A stretch of 64,000 bases of DNA from contig CACRXP010000644.1 in the NCBI GenBank assembly GCA_902702965.1, positions 91,726 through 155,725 of the forward strand, in the 5' to 3' direction. Source of the DNA: Spirometra erinaceieuropaei (Eukaryota > Platyhelminthes > Cestoda > Diphyllobothriidea > Diphyllobothriidae). Each line of letters begins with the position of its first letter. The first letter of the stretch is position 1. This document shows, piece after piece, positions 32,251 to 43,760 of this stretch. The notes below the pieces were generated by a model. It was not told where the DNA came from. It ran no database searches and worked only from the letters and a program-made list of their open reading frames with translations. The position numbers and the translations under genes were made by a program.

Positions 32251-32745
32251 TTGATTTTTGGAGCTTATGTGAATTCGATCATAATTTTCAGTGAAGACAT
32301 ACAAAAATCATTTTATGCGAGAGCACCATCCTGCCTAGCTAAATCCAAGTGGGGAAAGTCCAGCTCTATCTCAATTGTTGCTCACTTGGTTGACAGCGGC
32401 CACCGGGCAGACGCCAACCAAGCATTCAGAGTTATCTACAAAGTGTCGGCGAGACACTCCAAATTCCTGCGTCAGCGAATACTCGCGACGGCAGAGGCAG
32501 TGGCCATACAGTTAGCCAACCTATCCTTGTGCACGCAAAAAGCTTTTGTACAAGAGCTAAGGCTCCCCTGGGCAAAGACAAGCCTAGCATGTGTGTCCAC
32601 ATCTCCTGCCACGTCACGTTACAGCAACGAAGAAGAGACAGCTAATTGCCAGACACCTTCCCCCCTCCCCCTCCCTAAGGCCCTGACAGAACCAGACTCT
32701 GACCCCTGGCCTGTGAACGCCCCTCAGCCCTCTCCCCCATACTGA
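32251..32745 (+). pseudogene. PLE C-terminal domain, longest open copy
   Basis: From about residue 30: KWGKSSSISIVAHLVDSGHR, ADANQAFRVIYKVSARHSKF, QRILATAEAVAIQLANLSLC and QELRLPWAKT. This is the tail after the GIY-YIG core in the third PLE clade; the HLVDSGHR stretch is the end of the nuclease itself. The YIG motif is missing, so no enzyme activity is expected. The last 45 residues are proline-rich. Confidence 0.75.
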
Positions 32746-32802
32746 CTTTTATTGGATGTTCAACTTTTGCTATTCTGCACATCCTTATATTGCTGGACAG
32801 GC

Positions 32803-32846
32803 CTGATGATCAATAACCGAAAGCATGCGTTTGCCGGACTTGACTT
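32803..32846 (+). ncRNA. Hammerhead-like block, decayed stem II
   Basis: AGGC before CUGAUGA (32807-32813), then UCAAUAACC, GAAA, a GC-rich near-palindrome AGCAUGCGUU, U and GCC, which pairs with GGC. The core is kept but stem II does not pair. Confidence 0.45.
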
Positions 32847-32911
32847 CTTAGATGTCTTCATAGGTATCATCGCTGAACGATGCTCGTTTTGTATAAAAAT
32901 ATGTCTGGAGG

Positions 32912-33060
32912 GAGTACCGACAAAGACCAGAGAGGCTGGGGTGACCGTTTCCGACTTACTGGCCATCTTCAGTCAAGTAGACTCAGTCCCAGGTTTACAC
33001 AACATGGGTGTGAGTCCGAAGCCGAAACGGGCGAGGCATACCCTACTGCCTGATCGATGA
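32912..33060 (-). repeat. SINE tail fragment
   Basis: Diverged family tail (TACCGACAAAGACCAGAGAG at 32918 and GACTTACTGGCCATCTTCAG). The tRNA-like part is not recognisable. Confidence 0.5.
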
Positions 33061-34595
33061 AAGCTCTCCCATCCATAAATCTTCACAGAGTCACCCCAAT
33101 TGATAAAATCTGCATACAAATAATGACTTGGTAGCAGCAAGTAGATAAGAAAGATAAGTTGCCAGATTTAGTATACCCAAGTACGTATGTTCAGAATAGT
33201 GATAAATAATATCTGGCCCCATCTGGTAGTATCGTTCATTCAAATGAAAAATGTTGGCAACTTATGTTAACTTAAGTAAACTTCGTTAGCACTTTGTTTC
33301 AGTTGGAGTCTTCCGGGTTTATGAGAGGACTTTGTAAACGTCAAGGAGGCGTTCGGGCCTCAGTTTCAACGTTGGAACATGGATCTGCTTCCCACACGAG
33401 ACCAACTTTTCTGCACTTTCCACTTCCTTATTCGAAGGACAGCAAGGTAATAGACATTTTTTCTTCATTAACGTTTCCCTAGACTGGTGTGAATCTGTAA
33501 TGTCTACTAAGTTTGTAAATACTCGATGACAGCAACGATGCCTCAGCTTGAACTGCGAATGGAAGGCGGAGAAGGGATGGGGAGGGGGGGGCCTGGCGCA
33601 AAAAAAAACCGGTTTAAGACACAAGTGTCCCTGGCCATAGAAGTCTGCACGAATTTCCTTTGCTGAATGATTCACCACACGGACAGCTCAAGTACTAGCC
33701 GGACGCCCTGACACGCGTTGCTTCAATTCTGTGTCGCAGTTACGAGGAGTCCAGCTCATCAGCTGGCCCCCAGCGTTCCCAATGTATTTACAAGTTTTTG
33801 CTTCATTAAAAATTAACGTACTAATTGGAACACATTGGATAAACATCTTGGACCGAGCCTGAAAAGGTCTTTCTCGGCGGATTTATCCTGGATTCGGGCA
33901 TAAATTTCTGGGAAAAGTAAACACTTAGCACAGGATTGAGTTGTGTCGAAAGGTTACAGTTACTCCTGTTTTCGCGAGTAGTCGCTGTAGTAGTGATTTA
34001 TGTCACTTTTAATTAGATTAACTGCTTGGAATCCACCACTAGCTCTCGCGGTATGATCAGCATCCACTAGATACGCAAGAATAGAGCTGAGTGGTTGTAA
34101 TCCTCTGTCATCGTTCAACCTCTGGCGGCAGATAATACCCAGTCATTCAAACCAATGACCGATTTATCTGATTTATCTCTGATTTAAGGATCCTGAACTT
34201 GATTTTCTATAGCGAAGGCTTGAGCGCCAACGACCTGAAAACTGCGTGAAAAAATCTCTATTGCAGTTTACAAAGGCTACGTAATGGGTACTTTTAGCAC
34301 AAATGGTTATTTGTACGTCTGTTGTTTTCAGGGAGATTAAAACCAATAGGCTGGTTTGTGTGTGCTGAACAAATCCGAATATTCAGAAGGCTATTTGGCG
34401 GGCAAAAATTGGATTATGACAAATTCTCGTCAGGCCAAGCAAAACAGGTCAGTGACTTGAGAAATCGAGTAAAGTTCGTCCTAACACACAAGCGAGGCAT
34501 GGGAGTAATGGGGAGACGGTGAGAACAGACGGTAAGTTCGTAGGCAGGGAGGGTTAGGAAGAGTCATGTCAGAGCACGAGGACGAGGAGGGTTGC
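33061..34595. other. Unassigned sequence
   Basis: Frames at 33294-33482 (+) and 33678-33319 (-) overlap and have no known domain. No repeats recognised. Confidence 0.35.
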
Positions 34596-34599
34596 ATGC

Positions 34600-35430
34600 A
34601 GTTAACCGACCTTTGGCAATTGTAAACGCTCAGCCTGCACGAGGTTCTTCTGTGCGCATAAGATCGGTTTGCGTAACCTGATGACAGCTGTTTGTGCTGT
34701 TGCTAGCCGACGCCGACCAAGCGGCTTAGGGTGTTTCGGTGGAACCTCATAAATCACACAGTAGGATTCGCTGGGGTCCTCTCAATGTCCGGAATCAACA
34801 GTGTGTGCAAGAATGATGCTGCTTATGTTCCTCATTTTGCTTTTTCTCAGCCACGCCTGGAGCTGTTCCCGTAATCTTTCGGATAAACGCCGACTCGTCT
34901 GGACAATATAGCCTAATCCACGGGGACAGGTAAAGGAGAGAACACGCATTGAAGTGGTTTGAGATGGCAACCTATCATTACATTCTCCGTATATAACAGG
35001 GTTAGTCAATAATAATAGCACCCGAATTCTTGCCGCTGGGATGCTTCGTGAAACAGATTAGCAAAGGGGTCTTCTTAGGGGTTCATTCGCCGCGTCCCTT
35101 GAAATGGGGACTTTGAGGAGCAGAGTTTTCCTCCCCGCCGTCAGTGTGGTAGGTTTTTCTGTTTTCTCGATAATATTCTTTGCAATCTATTTGTTAAGAT
35201 ACCTGTTCTCAGGAAGTGGATCCTGGATCCTTCTAATTCCTTCGTCGATTATCTCTGCCGAACAAATGTTTTCAGTCATTTGAGCCAAATAACGGACAAG
35301 GTTGCGTTTCTGTTGAAGCTATGTGAAACTTCGGATGTTCGTGCATTATCCCGACCAGATTTTCCCCCAATAGACGCTCCTTCGGACGCTACCGTCTGGT
35401 CTTCCTCTTAGAAGGACGTAATCGACTGGT
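34600..35430 (-). pseudogene. PLE: RT thumb, GIY-YIG and C-terminal tail, decayed
   Basis: On the minus strand, about 35420-35120 reads RGRPDGSVRRSVYWGKIWSG, two stops, then QQKRNLVRYLAQMTENICSA, EIIDEGIRRIQDPLPENRYL. This is the RT connection/thumb of the third clade. Frame 35021-34782 holds the nuclease: RVLSFTCPRGLGYIVQTSRR (GIY-YIG-like, with G-YI-T kept), LRKSKMRNISSIILAHTVDS and GH. In the next frame, to about 34600: VIYEVPPKHPKPLGRRRLAT, then VQAERLQLP. RT palm is missing. Stops and shifts make it dead. Confidence 0.8.
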
Positions 35431-38400
35431 TGCGTTCACCGTAGTCAAAGATCCACTAACTGCATGCAATCCTCCGCGTCCTCTTTTTCCTCTCTCCCGA
35501 AATGGTTCTTCCTAATTCTCACTCCCTTACACCACCCTCTCCGCCATATTTATACACCTCGCTTGTGTATCAAGACGAACTTTGCCCGTGTTATATGGCA
35601 CGGTATATGCAATTTGTGTTTGACAAAGTTCAGACCGAATTAAAAGCTCATGATGGCATAACTTACGCGACGTCACTGTGCCTAATTAGATGCAAGGACA
35701 TGCGTGCTTGCGGAGAATGAATACTAGTTCGAACGCGATTGGAAACGATAAACTGCCAAGTCTTGAGTTGGATGGCCCGAGGAAGGCTTGGAAGTATAGG
35801 GGCATAATTTTTTCTGCCGGTGTCCCCCTTCGTAATTGACTATTTGGATTCCAGCATCAATTCTGTGGTCCATCCGTCACAGGGTCAAATCGACTCGTAA
35901 CTGCTAACACTGACATTCTTCTCGGTGCTGCAGTTCATCGAGCGTCCCCTGAGCTCTCTTCACATCTGCCCCATTGGTTGGGGTCCCTCGAGGTCGGTCC
36001 TACGGCCTTTCTGAAGAAAACCTTTGTTTTGATATGGTGCAGGAGTTACTGGAATAATTACTGGCGAAGGGACCCAGCAAGAGCATTTACTAGAGCCCTG
36101 AGACTGCCATAGCCATAATCTATCCTGAAAACATTGCAAAGTCCAAAGACTAAACAGCATGCAGTGACATCTGACAGGTCACAGCCCTCCGTCACCTCAA
36201 CCTCGGCATGCACTGGGACTGCCAGGTCCACCAACACACTTGTTTTCTCATTTCTCTTTCGCTGTTCTTCGTTTTCCTGCCTGTAATAAACTTTCCAGCC
36301 AAACAGAACCCCAAACACTTTATTCCAGATGACTGGTTATACAATGATGACAGTATTTGACAGGTTCTTGAAACTTCTAATAGGCGTCGGTAGCTACCTT
36401 TAATGCATCTGGTTCAGCATCTGAGTGATAAACTGCCCAATTTAGTGTGCAATCGAAAGGGTTTAAAATGCGATGATTTGTCGTTTGGCTGGTCGTAAAA
36501 TTTGAAAATTCGATACAGGCAGTTTTTTCCGGAACCGCAGAAAGCGCGTGCTCCAAAGGGCCTAGATGTGATCCGATATTGTACTGGAGTAGAGTTTAAT
36601 TCTGAAGTTGAAGGCAGTATTTGAAATTACTGCCCACGAAGAGGTCAGTTGGGATTTGTTTCCAAACGAAGTCCATATTCAGATGTTACTCAAGAATGGA
36701 TTGTAGATACATGCTGTGAATAATGTATTCGGACTCAAAAGTTTCCAAACTAGTAGTTACAAGATATGGAAACCCTCATAGGAGAAGTCAAAAGGGGTTA
36801 GACGCTGGCCCATACTCGGCCTGGGGCAAAGTTGACCGTATAAACGAAAATGGCTTCAAAGTAGGAACTGGCAATTCAACTCCTCATATTCCAAGTATGC
36901 CCTCGCAAGCCGAATTTTCTTCATGCCTCCCTCAGTCCCAAATGAGGTCATCTGCAATGAGAAAACCCAACAGTCATAGGGGAAAGACCGTTCCTTGTCT
37001 CCATCCCCCCCGGTGATGACGGGATAAGAGCCCTTCTGATAAGTGTTCAGGTGCGAGGCCAGACCGTCTGTTTTAAATTCTTATCTGGTCCATAAGGCTT
37101 TCGCTGGTAAGGAAAACCTCAAGAAATGAAGTTTTGCCACATTCTTACTTGTGAGAGTAGATTTGAAAGTGTCGTGTGCAAAAAGAGAAACCCCTCCCTG
37201 AGGACTGTAGACAAATTCCGCAAACACTTATTGCCGGTGAAAATTGTCCGACCAGGCACGCCTAATGAACACGAGGTAAGTGTGTGGGGTAGCAAATGGT
37301 CACAAAGTAAATTTAGAGGAAGCCTAAAGCATGCGCATTAATACGTTCAGAGCACGTTTTTTCTTAGAGCTGGGAAAGGTTGACTTTGGCTCTGCCTTGA
37401 GCTCTCATGGATATTCTACTACGGGCTTAATCAGGCGGAAAGCTCAGTCCGTAAGGAGCAGCAGATTCCCGTAGCCAATACCAAAAGGCCTGTTGAATTT
37501 ACGGGAATGCGGGAAGTCATATCTTCTGCTGGTTTTATAGTGCTTACTCGACGCATAAGGTCCCATGCTTGGCGCAATATCGCTACCATAAGCATGTTTC
37601 CTTTTTCCTTCCTGCAGCTGTACATATGTACATCAGATAGCTATTTCCCTCAAAGTCCGGAATTTTGGGGAAATTAACTCGCGGTCACGCGTAGGGTGAC
37701 TTCCGTGGCCGGGAAGCAAAAAGGTAAAGCCGGACTGGTGCAGCAAACGTTCGAGTTCTTCGTCTTGTTCCTTACGAATACCAACCAAGATTCGCGCAAT
37801 TATTTCATAAGAACGTAAGTAAAGCGCCGTTCTGAAACGTAAGTGGTTAGCCGACGTGTTACCTTGGGAATTGTTGGGCTGCTTTTTGTCCTGAAAATAT
37901 GTGAATGGAAAAGTTTGTACGGTCGTTTGTAGAATAAACTAAGAACAGACGTATTCAAGAGAATCCAGAAGACCTTGTGAACCATCGATAGACTGTGATA
38001 AACGAGTTATTAATATATTTTCCTTTGAAAATTCCCCATTATTACAGTTCAATAGATTGAAAACATTGATTCACAAAGAAACTTCATAACGAAAAAACTA
38101 CTCATCACATAATTGACTAAGAATTGAAACGAGCACATTAGAGTACTAAACAGCTGTCCGTAGCAGGACTGTCGCGACGCTCAGAAACCAAGTGTAGTGT
38201 TTGGTTACAATGATAAATTACAAAAATTATTTCAAATCCAAACAACTCGTGCTTTGATGATAAGAAACTTCTTCATATTCATTCATATTTGCTTCGGGGA
38301 CTGTGTTATCACTCCCTCTGTCATTTGTCAATGAGCCGAGATGTCACGCTCTGCGTGACCCGTATATGGGCCATTCTAGACGAAAACTTTATGCGGTGTG

Positions 38401-38680
38401 GGCCTTAAGGGCGGGCATTCGCGCTGAAGCTACACTTCGAGTGCTAACCATGATATGCTTATCTGACTACTGGAAGTCTCGGAAATTTAAAATGAGCGCG
38501 CAGTGATTAAAGAGTTCAGAATTCTAGAGTTCAGAAAGCCGAAAAAATCACTTTATTCCACTCTAGAATCCTATTCAAACAAAAGTAGCAGGCAATCTTG
38601 CCGCACTCCCAAAGCAGGTGTTAGCCCTAAGCCAAGACGCGCGACCCAGGAATACACACCAGATGTGCCATCTCATGAAA
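35431..38680. other. Unassigned sequence
   Basis: About 3.2 kb in which I recognise no mobile element, RNA gene or protein domain. Frames at 35502-35720, 36723-37016 and 37126-37341 (+) and 36318-36058 (-) have no familiar motif. Because no repeat was recognised, this is one of the better places to look for host exons with RNA data. Confidence 0.35.
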
Positions 38681-39544
38681 CAAGCATGTACTGAATTTAC
38701 TGGGGCCAATAAATTTCGTGACGGTTTTTCAACTGCAACCCGTCTCTGCATAACATAGGTAACGAATGAGAGCGCACAGCAGTATGAATTTGTACAGAAT
38801 GGCAGTGTATAGGAGCAAGGTCAAAGTTCAAAATAATCAATAATCAGATAAGACGTCTACATAAGCATCAAAAAGGAAAAAGGAAAGACGAAATGTTAAC
38901 AACAAATCACAGTCAGGGGAAAATAGAGGCGTGAGATTACCAGGGCAATTGCAGATTGATCACGTCCACTCCCAATTGTGTGTATGAATTCACATGCACT
39001 TGCGGATGCAAGTACATTGGGCGAACGCAAAGGCAATTGGCAACCAGGGCCGCTGAGCATTTGCCTAATTGGCTTTTCAAACAGGAAAATAGAACCCCCC
39101 GTTCGTCTATAACGAAACACCTGTTAGATAGCGGTCATGTTGTCGACCCTAAAGCATCCTTTCGAGTACTTGTCCGAGCACGTACAACTCGAACCTTGCG
39201 TTATTTGGAAGCAGCCTACATACGGAGGGAGAAACCAGACCTGTGCAAGCAGTTAGATCACGTGATCAATCCGCAAGTGCCCTGGTAATCTCACGCCTCT
39301 ATTTTCCCCTGACTGTGATTTGTTGTTAACATTTCGTCTTTCCTTTTTCCTTTTTGATGCTTATGTAGACGTCTTATCTGATTATTGATTATTTTGAACT
39401 TTGACCTTGCTCCTATACACTGCCATTCTGTACAAATTCATACTGCTGTGCGCTCTCATTCGTTACCTATGTTATGCAGAGACGGGTTGCAGTTGAAAAA
39501 CCGTCACGAAATTTATTGGTCCCAATAAATTCTGTACATGCTTG
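38681..39544 (+). mobile_element. Near-perfect inverted-repeat unit enclosing a GIY-YIG domain
   Basis: Arms 38681-38965 and 39260-39544 (285 bp each) are inverted copies with no indel (every pair sums to 78225) and only a few mismatches, so the unit is young. The 294-bp centre encodes almost exactly the GIY-YIG domain. Each arm holds the element's 3' end, ending in a segment containing CACGAAATTTATTGG. No RT is present. Confidence 0.88.
38956..39288 (+). CDS. GIY-YIG endonuclease domain of a PLE, open frame
   Basis: A 110-codon open frame reads NCVYEFTCTCGCKYIGRTQR (GIY-YIG-like pair VYEF...KYIG, with the CTCGC Cys pair), QLATRAAEHLPNWLFKQEN, SITKHLLDSGHVVDP and FRVLVRARTTRTLRYLEAAY, ending INPQVPW. 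It covers the whole nuclease and its tail without a stop. The first codons come from the left inverted arm. Whether it is ever translated is unknown. PLE nucleases cut target DNA for reverse transcription; this one has no RT partner in cis. Confidence 0.6.
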   Translation: MITSTPNCVYEFTCTCGCKYIGRTQRQLATRAAEHLPNWLFKQENRTPRSSITKHLLDSGHVVDPKASFRVLVRARTTRTLRYLEAAYIRREKPDLCKQLDHVINPQVPW

Positions 39545-39564
39545 TTTTCAATTCATACCGGGGA

Positions 39565-40593
39565 GAAAATGCTTCCAGTATCTCACGAAACGCTTACCGA
39601 GATTCTGACATATGTTCCCTGACTCGAAAAGATTACTCAATGAGAGTTGTGTAGCATTAATGATCGTGCTGCAGACTCCCAAAATATCTCAGTCAGTCCA
39701 GGATGCCGGCCCTTCAGTGAGCTTTTTATGGCCGTCCGCAAAAACTAAATTGTAAAAAATGACTAATCAAGTGGTAGAAAGTTTTCCCATTGATTTTCGA
39801 TGCTTTTTTAAAGTTAGATATATTTAAATATAAATTTAAAAAAATTAAATATATTATATAGAAAATCTGCACTAAATATTTTCTCTTATATCCATTTGGT
39901 AATAAATTCCATCTTTTTGAATTTTTTACATAAGGAGAGAGAATTTTGGTTTTAAAGAGATTTTTAATTATGCGATTTTCAAGACCGTTAAATTTTCATT
40001 TATACAGCATGCCATCAGTGCGTTTATGAATGCTACTCATAAAGTATGTAACCTGGTCCACATCCGTTGCAAAATTTTATGAGTGCTATATAACATCTTC
40101 CTAACAGCTTAGAGAAATATGTGACATTCCTTTGACGGGGTGTATACATAATGTAGGCTGGAAACCTTGGATGTAAGTGTAACAGCAGATGGAGCGAAAA
40201 ATCCTTTGGGAATTGGAAAAAATATCTAAAAACCGAGAGATAATCTCTTTTCAATAATAAATGTTGAAGAAGGCATAATTTATTACCAAATGTGCGTAAG
40301 GGAAATTGTTTTGGTGCATGTTATCTGGACAATATGCATTTAAATTTATAGGGGCATCGAAAAGCAATGGGAAAAATTCATAGCACTTAAGTTGTCATTT
40401 ATTTGCATAGTGTAGTTTCTGCAGACGGCCGGGAAGAAGCTCATTCAAAGGCCGACCCCTGGCTTGACTGACAGATTTTAGCATTATGCTGCATGATAAT
40501 TAGTATCACAAAGCTACTTAAACCATCTTTTCGAATCAAGGAACACTTTTCAGGATTTTGGCCAACATTTCATGAAATAACACATCTGCCGTA
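39565..40593. mobile_element. Foldback DNA transposon, about 1 kb
   Basis: Inverted arms of about 350-400 bp (39565-39960 and about 40220-40593) share the family's signature: GATTTTCGATGC, CATTTCATGAAATAAC and CCAACATTTCATG. The right terminus is TAC at 40591-40593 read inward (TACGGCAGATG), with the usual 19-bp spacing. The left terminus is eroded next to the GIY-YIG unit. The centre (AATTTTATGAGTGCTATATA) is related to that of the 12.8 kb element. No transposase frame. Confidence 0.8.
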
Positions 40594-41617
40594 CTTACTG
40601 CTGCATGACGCAACTGCAAGAAGATCGTATCGTTTTAAATCTAAGTCCTTTTTGAACCATTTATAATTTAGGAAACGGGCGGCAGATAACACGACACCAA
40701 AGTCTGGTTGCTACGGTGACGGGCTGTTCCTTCAAAAACTTATTGATGCTTTATCATGCAAAAACATGTGCGTTTATTGAGCTAGCCGCCAACCTGCCGT
40801 TGCTTCTTGAAAGTATATGTGCTGAATTACTATTTGACCTTCCATGGGTAATATTGAAAATATCGAAGTGTGTTACTGACAAGCTGTTCCAATTAACCCA
40901 GCATGTGTTAGTTTTTTCGACCCCTCGGAGCTCCATGCATTAACGCCGAGTAAGCAAGGCGTTGGTTCAGTTTTGCAGGCATACACGCTTGTCTCAGTGG
41001 CTGCAATGAATTTTTTAATGAGTCCAGGCAAACTGTAGTCCTTAGCGAAGGTTCTAATGGGACTCTCGTTCGTTTTTTTTTAAATTCTGTTTCACGTTAG
41101 CGAAGTGAGAAATTAAGACTTCTTGGTAAATTTGCTCGCACCAGCACTTTTTGGCTCGTGCTTCGCCTGCCCCTCCCGCTTCTCTTTCACCAGCCTTTTG
41201 GGCATTCTTTCAGGAACTATTTATGGTTGATTGCCGTCGTAAGTCATTTAGCAGTCGCTCAGGAGATTTGACTAGAATTGGTGATCATTTTATGCCTTAT
41301 TATGTTGAGAATGTTCAACTCACTCAGGGATGTCACTAGAGACAGAGCACCTCTTCTGTAGGTTTGTTTGAAATATACGAGAGTCACTACCATGCATCCT
41401 ACGTCGGTCACACAATTTGGTCAGATGTGATTACGTAGCTGCACCTGTGGTAAACGAATCCCAGCTACCTGTAATACGTACCGGTGATTATAGGGGTTGT
41501 CACAGGCGGAGGCGGGGGGACACGCAGGCGACGGAGTAAGTAACTGAATGCTAAAGGAAAGCTATTGGGAATGCGCGGTTGTACTTTTTATGGTTGAGAA
41601 ATAGTTGCCCAAACACG
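40594..41617. other. Unassigned sequence
   Basis: Overlapping frames on both strands at 40716-40943 and a plus frame at 41151-41339; no known domain. Confidence 0.35.
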
Positions 41618-41697
41618 TAACCCTAACCCCTGACCCTAACCCTGACCCCCAAGCCCTAACCCTTACCATTACCCGCAGTCCTAAACCCTAACCTTGA
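41618..41697 (-). repeat. Degenerate CCCTAA telomere-like array
   Basis: About 80 bp of CCCTAA/CCCTGA variants, opposite in orientation to the array at 7.1 kb. Confidence 0.8.
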
Positions 41698-41868
41698 AAC
41701 ATCCAGCGCGAAAGTTAGAAGGAGACGACAGGCCGAAAGTCAAGAAGGACCACCGGCGTCGGGCCAAGAAAGGTAGACACGGCAAAAAAGCAACAAGGCC
41801 GCCAACAGAACACTCACGACAAAGCCCAGCAACAGCATGCCAACGTAATCACACCAACTCAAAATAAG

Positions 41869-42378
41869 TACATTGCGTGACCTATCTCATGAAATGTTGG
41901 CTGAAATTCTGAAATGCGTTTTCGATTAGGAAGAATTACTTGGTCGCGGTTGTGATACTGATTATCTTAAGGCATACTCTTATAACAGTTCGGACGAGGC
42001 AGGATGTCGGCTTTTAAATGCACTTCTTTTCAATCTCCTGTAGAATGCGTGCTCGGTAAAAAATGACATGCATTTTTCCCATTGATTTTCGATGGTCTTG
42101 GAAATTCAAATATATTTTATAGAAACCACAAACAAAAATATGCTTTCTTTTAGTCAANNNNNNNNNNNNNNNNNNNNNNNNNNNNNNNNNNNNNNNNNNN
42201 NNNNNNNNNNNNNNNGAAAAGAAGTGCATTTTAAAGCCGACATCCTGCCTCGTCCGAACTGTTATAAGAGTATGCCTTAAGATAATCAGTATCACAACCG
42301 CGACCAAGTAATCCTTCCTAATCGAAAACGCATTTCAGAATTTCAGCCAACATTTCACGAGATAGGTCACGCACTGTA
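41869..42378. mobile_element. Foldback DNA transposon with TA flanks and a sequence gap in its centre
   Basis: TA at 41869-41870 and 42377-42378 bound inverted ends TACATTGCGTGACC / TACAGTGCGTGACC. Pairs sum to 84247 without indel over the outer 160 bp. TACAGTGC resembles the termini of Tc1-type elements. The 58 N (42158-42215) fall where the right inner arm should be, so the true element is longer than drawn. No coding frame. Confidence 0.85.
42158..42215. other. Assembly gap (58 N)
   Basis: Run of N inside a foldback element. Assembly probably failed at the hairpin. Confidence 0.99.
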
Positions 42379-42884
42379 AGCAGGTCGACAGTATTGTGTC
42401 CATCAGGCGCGGCAACATAAACACATCTTACACAAAATTTTATTATAAGCCTCGAGAAAATGCTGACAGGTGCAATTTATGGCACTTACCAGGTCGTCCA
42501 GGGATAAACCGTGTATATGATAACTCAAGAAATGGTATGAGCTGCACAACAAAATCCCTATAAAGCAAGGTTAACCAATGCGGCGCTCCCCAACGACAAT
42601 TCTTAAAAATAAGACATAGTTGGATTCCCAAATTAATATTTGCTGGCATAAAAATGATTAGTTCTCACTGAAGATAAAAATTTCAGAAAATACCTGCATT
42701 ATGAGTCACTCAAATAAGACCACCCGTAGCGGTGCATAAGGAAGAAGGACACGCGGGGGAGGTAAAATAATGGGACCAGATAACGGATAGAATGACTATC
42801 CATTTGCATTTAGCACAGCAGAAAGTCTTTCAGACAAGAAGATAGTCATGATGTCTATAGTTAATTGTTCAAATTGGTTATCTA
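42379..42884. other. Unassigned sequence
   Basis: No feature recognised between the foldback element and the Tc1-like remnant. Confidence 0.35.
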
Positions 42885-43760
42885 GCGTAAAATCAAATTC
42901 TTCTTGCATTGAAACTTTCTTATATCTTGTAACAATTTCCTTTTAGAAGTGCGACAATATTTTCGTTAGGATAAAGATCCGAACTGTTGGGAGGAATAAA
43001 AATCGATTGGAGGTCACATGCGGGGAGGCTGTCTGTTGTCCAAAGTGTTGGATTACATTTACAGGCAGCATCGGATTAATAGTTTTTAGAGCGATGAACG
43101 AGAGCATTCTCGTGTAAAATTATGACATTCATTCGCTGACGGTGAATGTCGTTGCAACCAAAGATATCCTTCACAATATCGACGAACACCTTGTTGTTGA
43201 TGTCCGTAGTCGACCACCAGACTGGCCGTTCTCCGAATTTGATAGCCTTTCAAATCATCAACCGTCGACATATGCTGAACGTTTCCTTCGTCGAAGTATG
43301 CTCCTTTGGAACCTCCTCATATACGACCACCTGGGTCGACTTCGCAGACTTTTCTAGAAATAAGGCCTTATCGCAGAATAACGTGCTGTTGCAGAATGAG
43401 GGCCTGTGACCAATATAATTACTAGCAAATAAACAACATTCTTTAATAATTTTCCTACTTTAGAACGGCTTGATCGTGGTTTTCGCTGGTGAAGTTTGAA
43501 TTCCTGTGTCCTTTCTCTAGTTATGTTCATAGAATACATCAGCAGATGTTTATGTGAATTGTCTCAATTGGCATGTTTCTTTAGTGCACGACGAATAAAA
43601 TCGTCGTCTTGCTTACTTATGGGTCATTTTGGTTCATCCTGCTGATTTTTGTGTACGGTTCTATCATTAGTAATTTTCCGCAGAGTGACTTTACTAATAT
43701 TCAAAATGCTTGCTAATTACTCATTTGACAACCCTTCCACTGTTAATTTTATTATCCGTT
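42885..43760 (-). pseudogene. Tc1/mariner-like transposase, decayed
   Basis: Minus-strand pieces in order: a helix-turn-helix-like ASILNISKVTLRKITNDR (about 43715-43660), SKQDDDFIRRALKKHAN (about 43605-43555), KLHQRKPRSSRSKVGKLLKN (about 43490-43435), FCDKALFLEKSAKSTQVVVY (about 43380-43320), RQRMNVIILHENALVHRSK (about 43140-43090) and SIFIPPNSSDLYPNENIVAL (about 42995-42930). The last two correspond to the second Asp and the DLNPIEN block of Tc1-type DDE transposases; the Asp is Glu here. Stops and frame changes occur throughout. No terminal repeats were located. The family call rests on these motifs only. Confidence 0.65.

Larger units (their letters stand above)
32101..32900 (+). mobile_element. 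Penelope-like element, C-terminal frame and 3' end
   Basis: A PLE end fragment (32110-32170, with GAAAACACGTGTTTGCC) is followed by a 164-codon frame (32251-32745) and then a 3' end with a hammerhead-like block at 32803-32846. This order matches the 22.7 and 26.6 kb composites, but here the coding remnant is longer and open and no inverted end is obvious. Confidence 0.75.
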
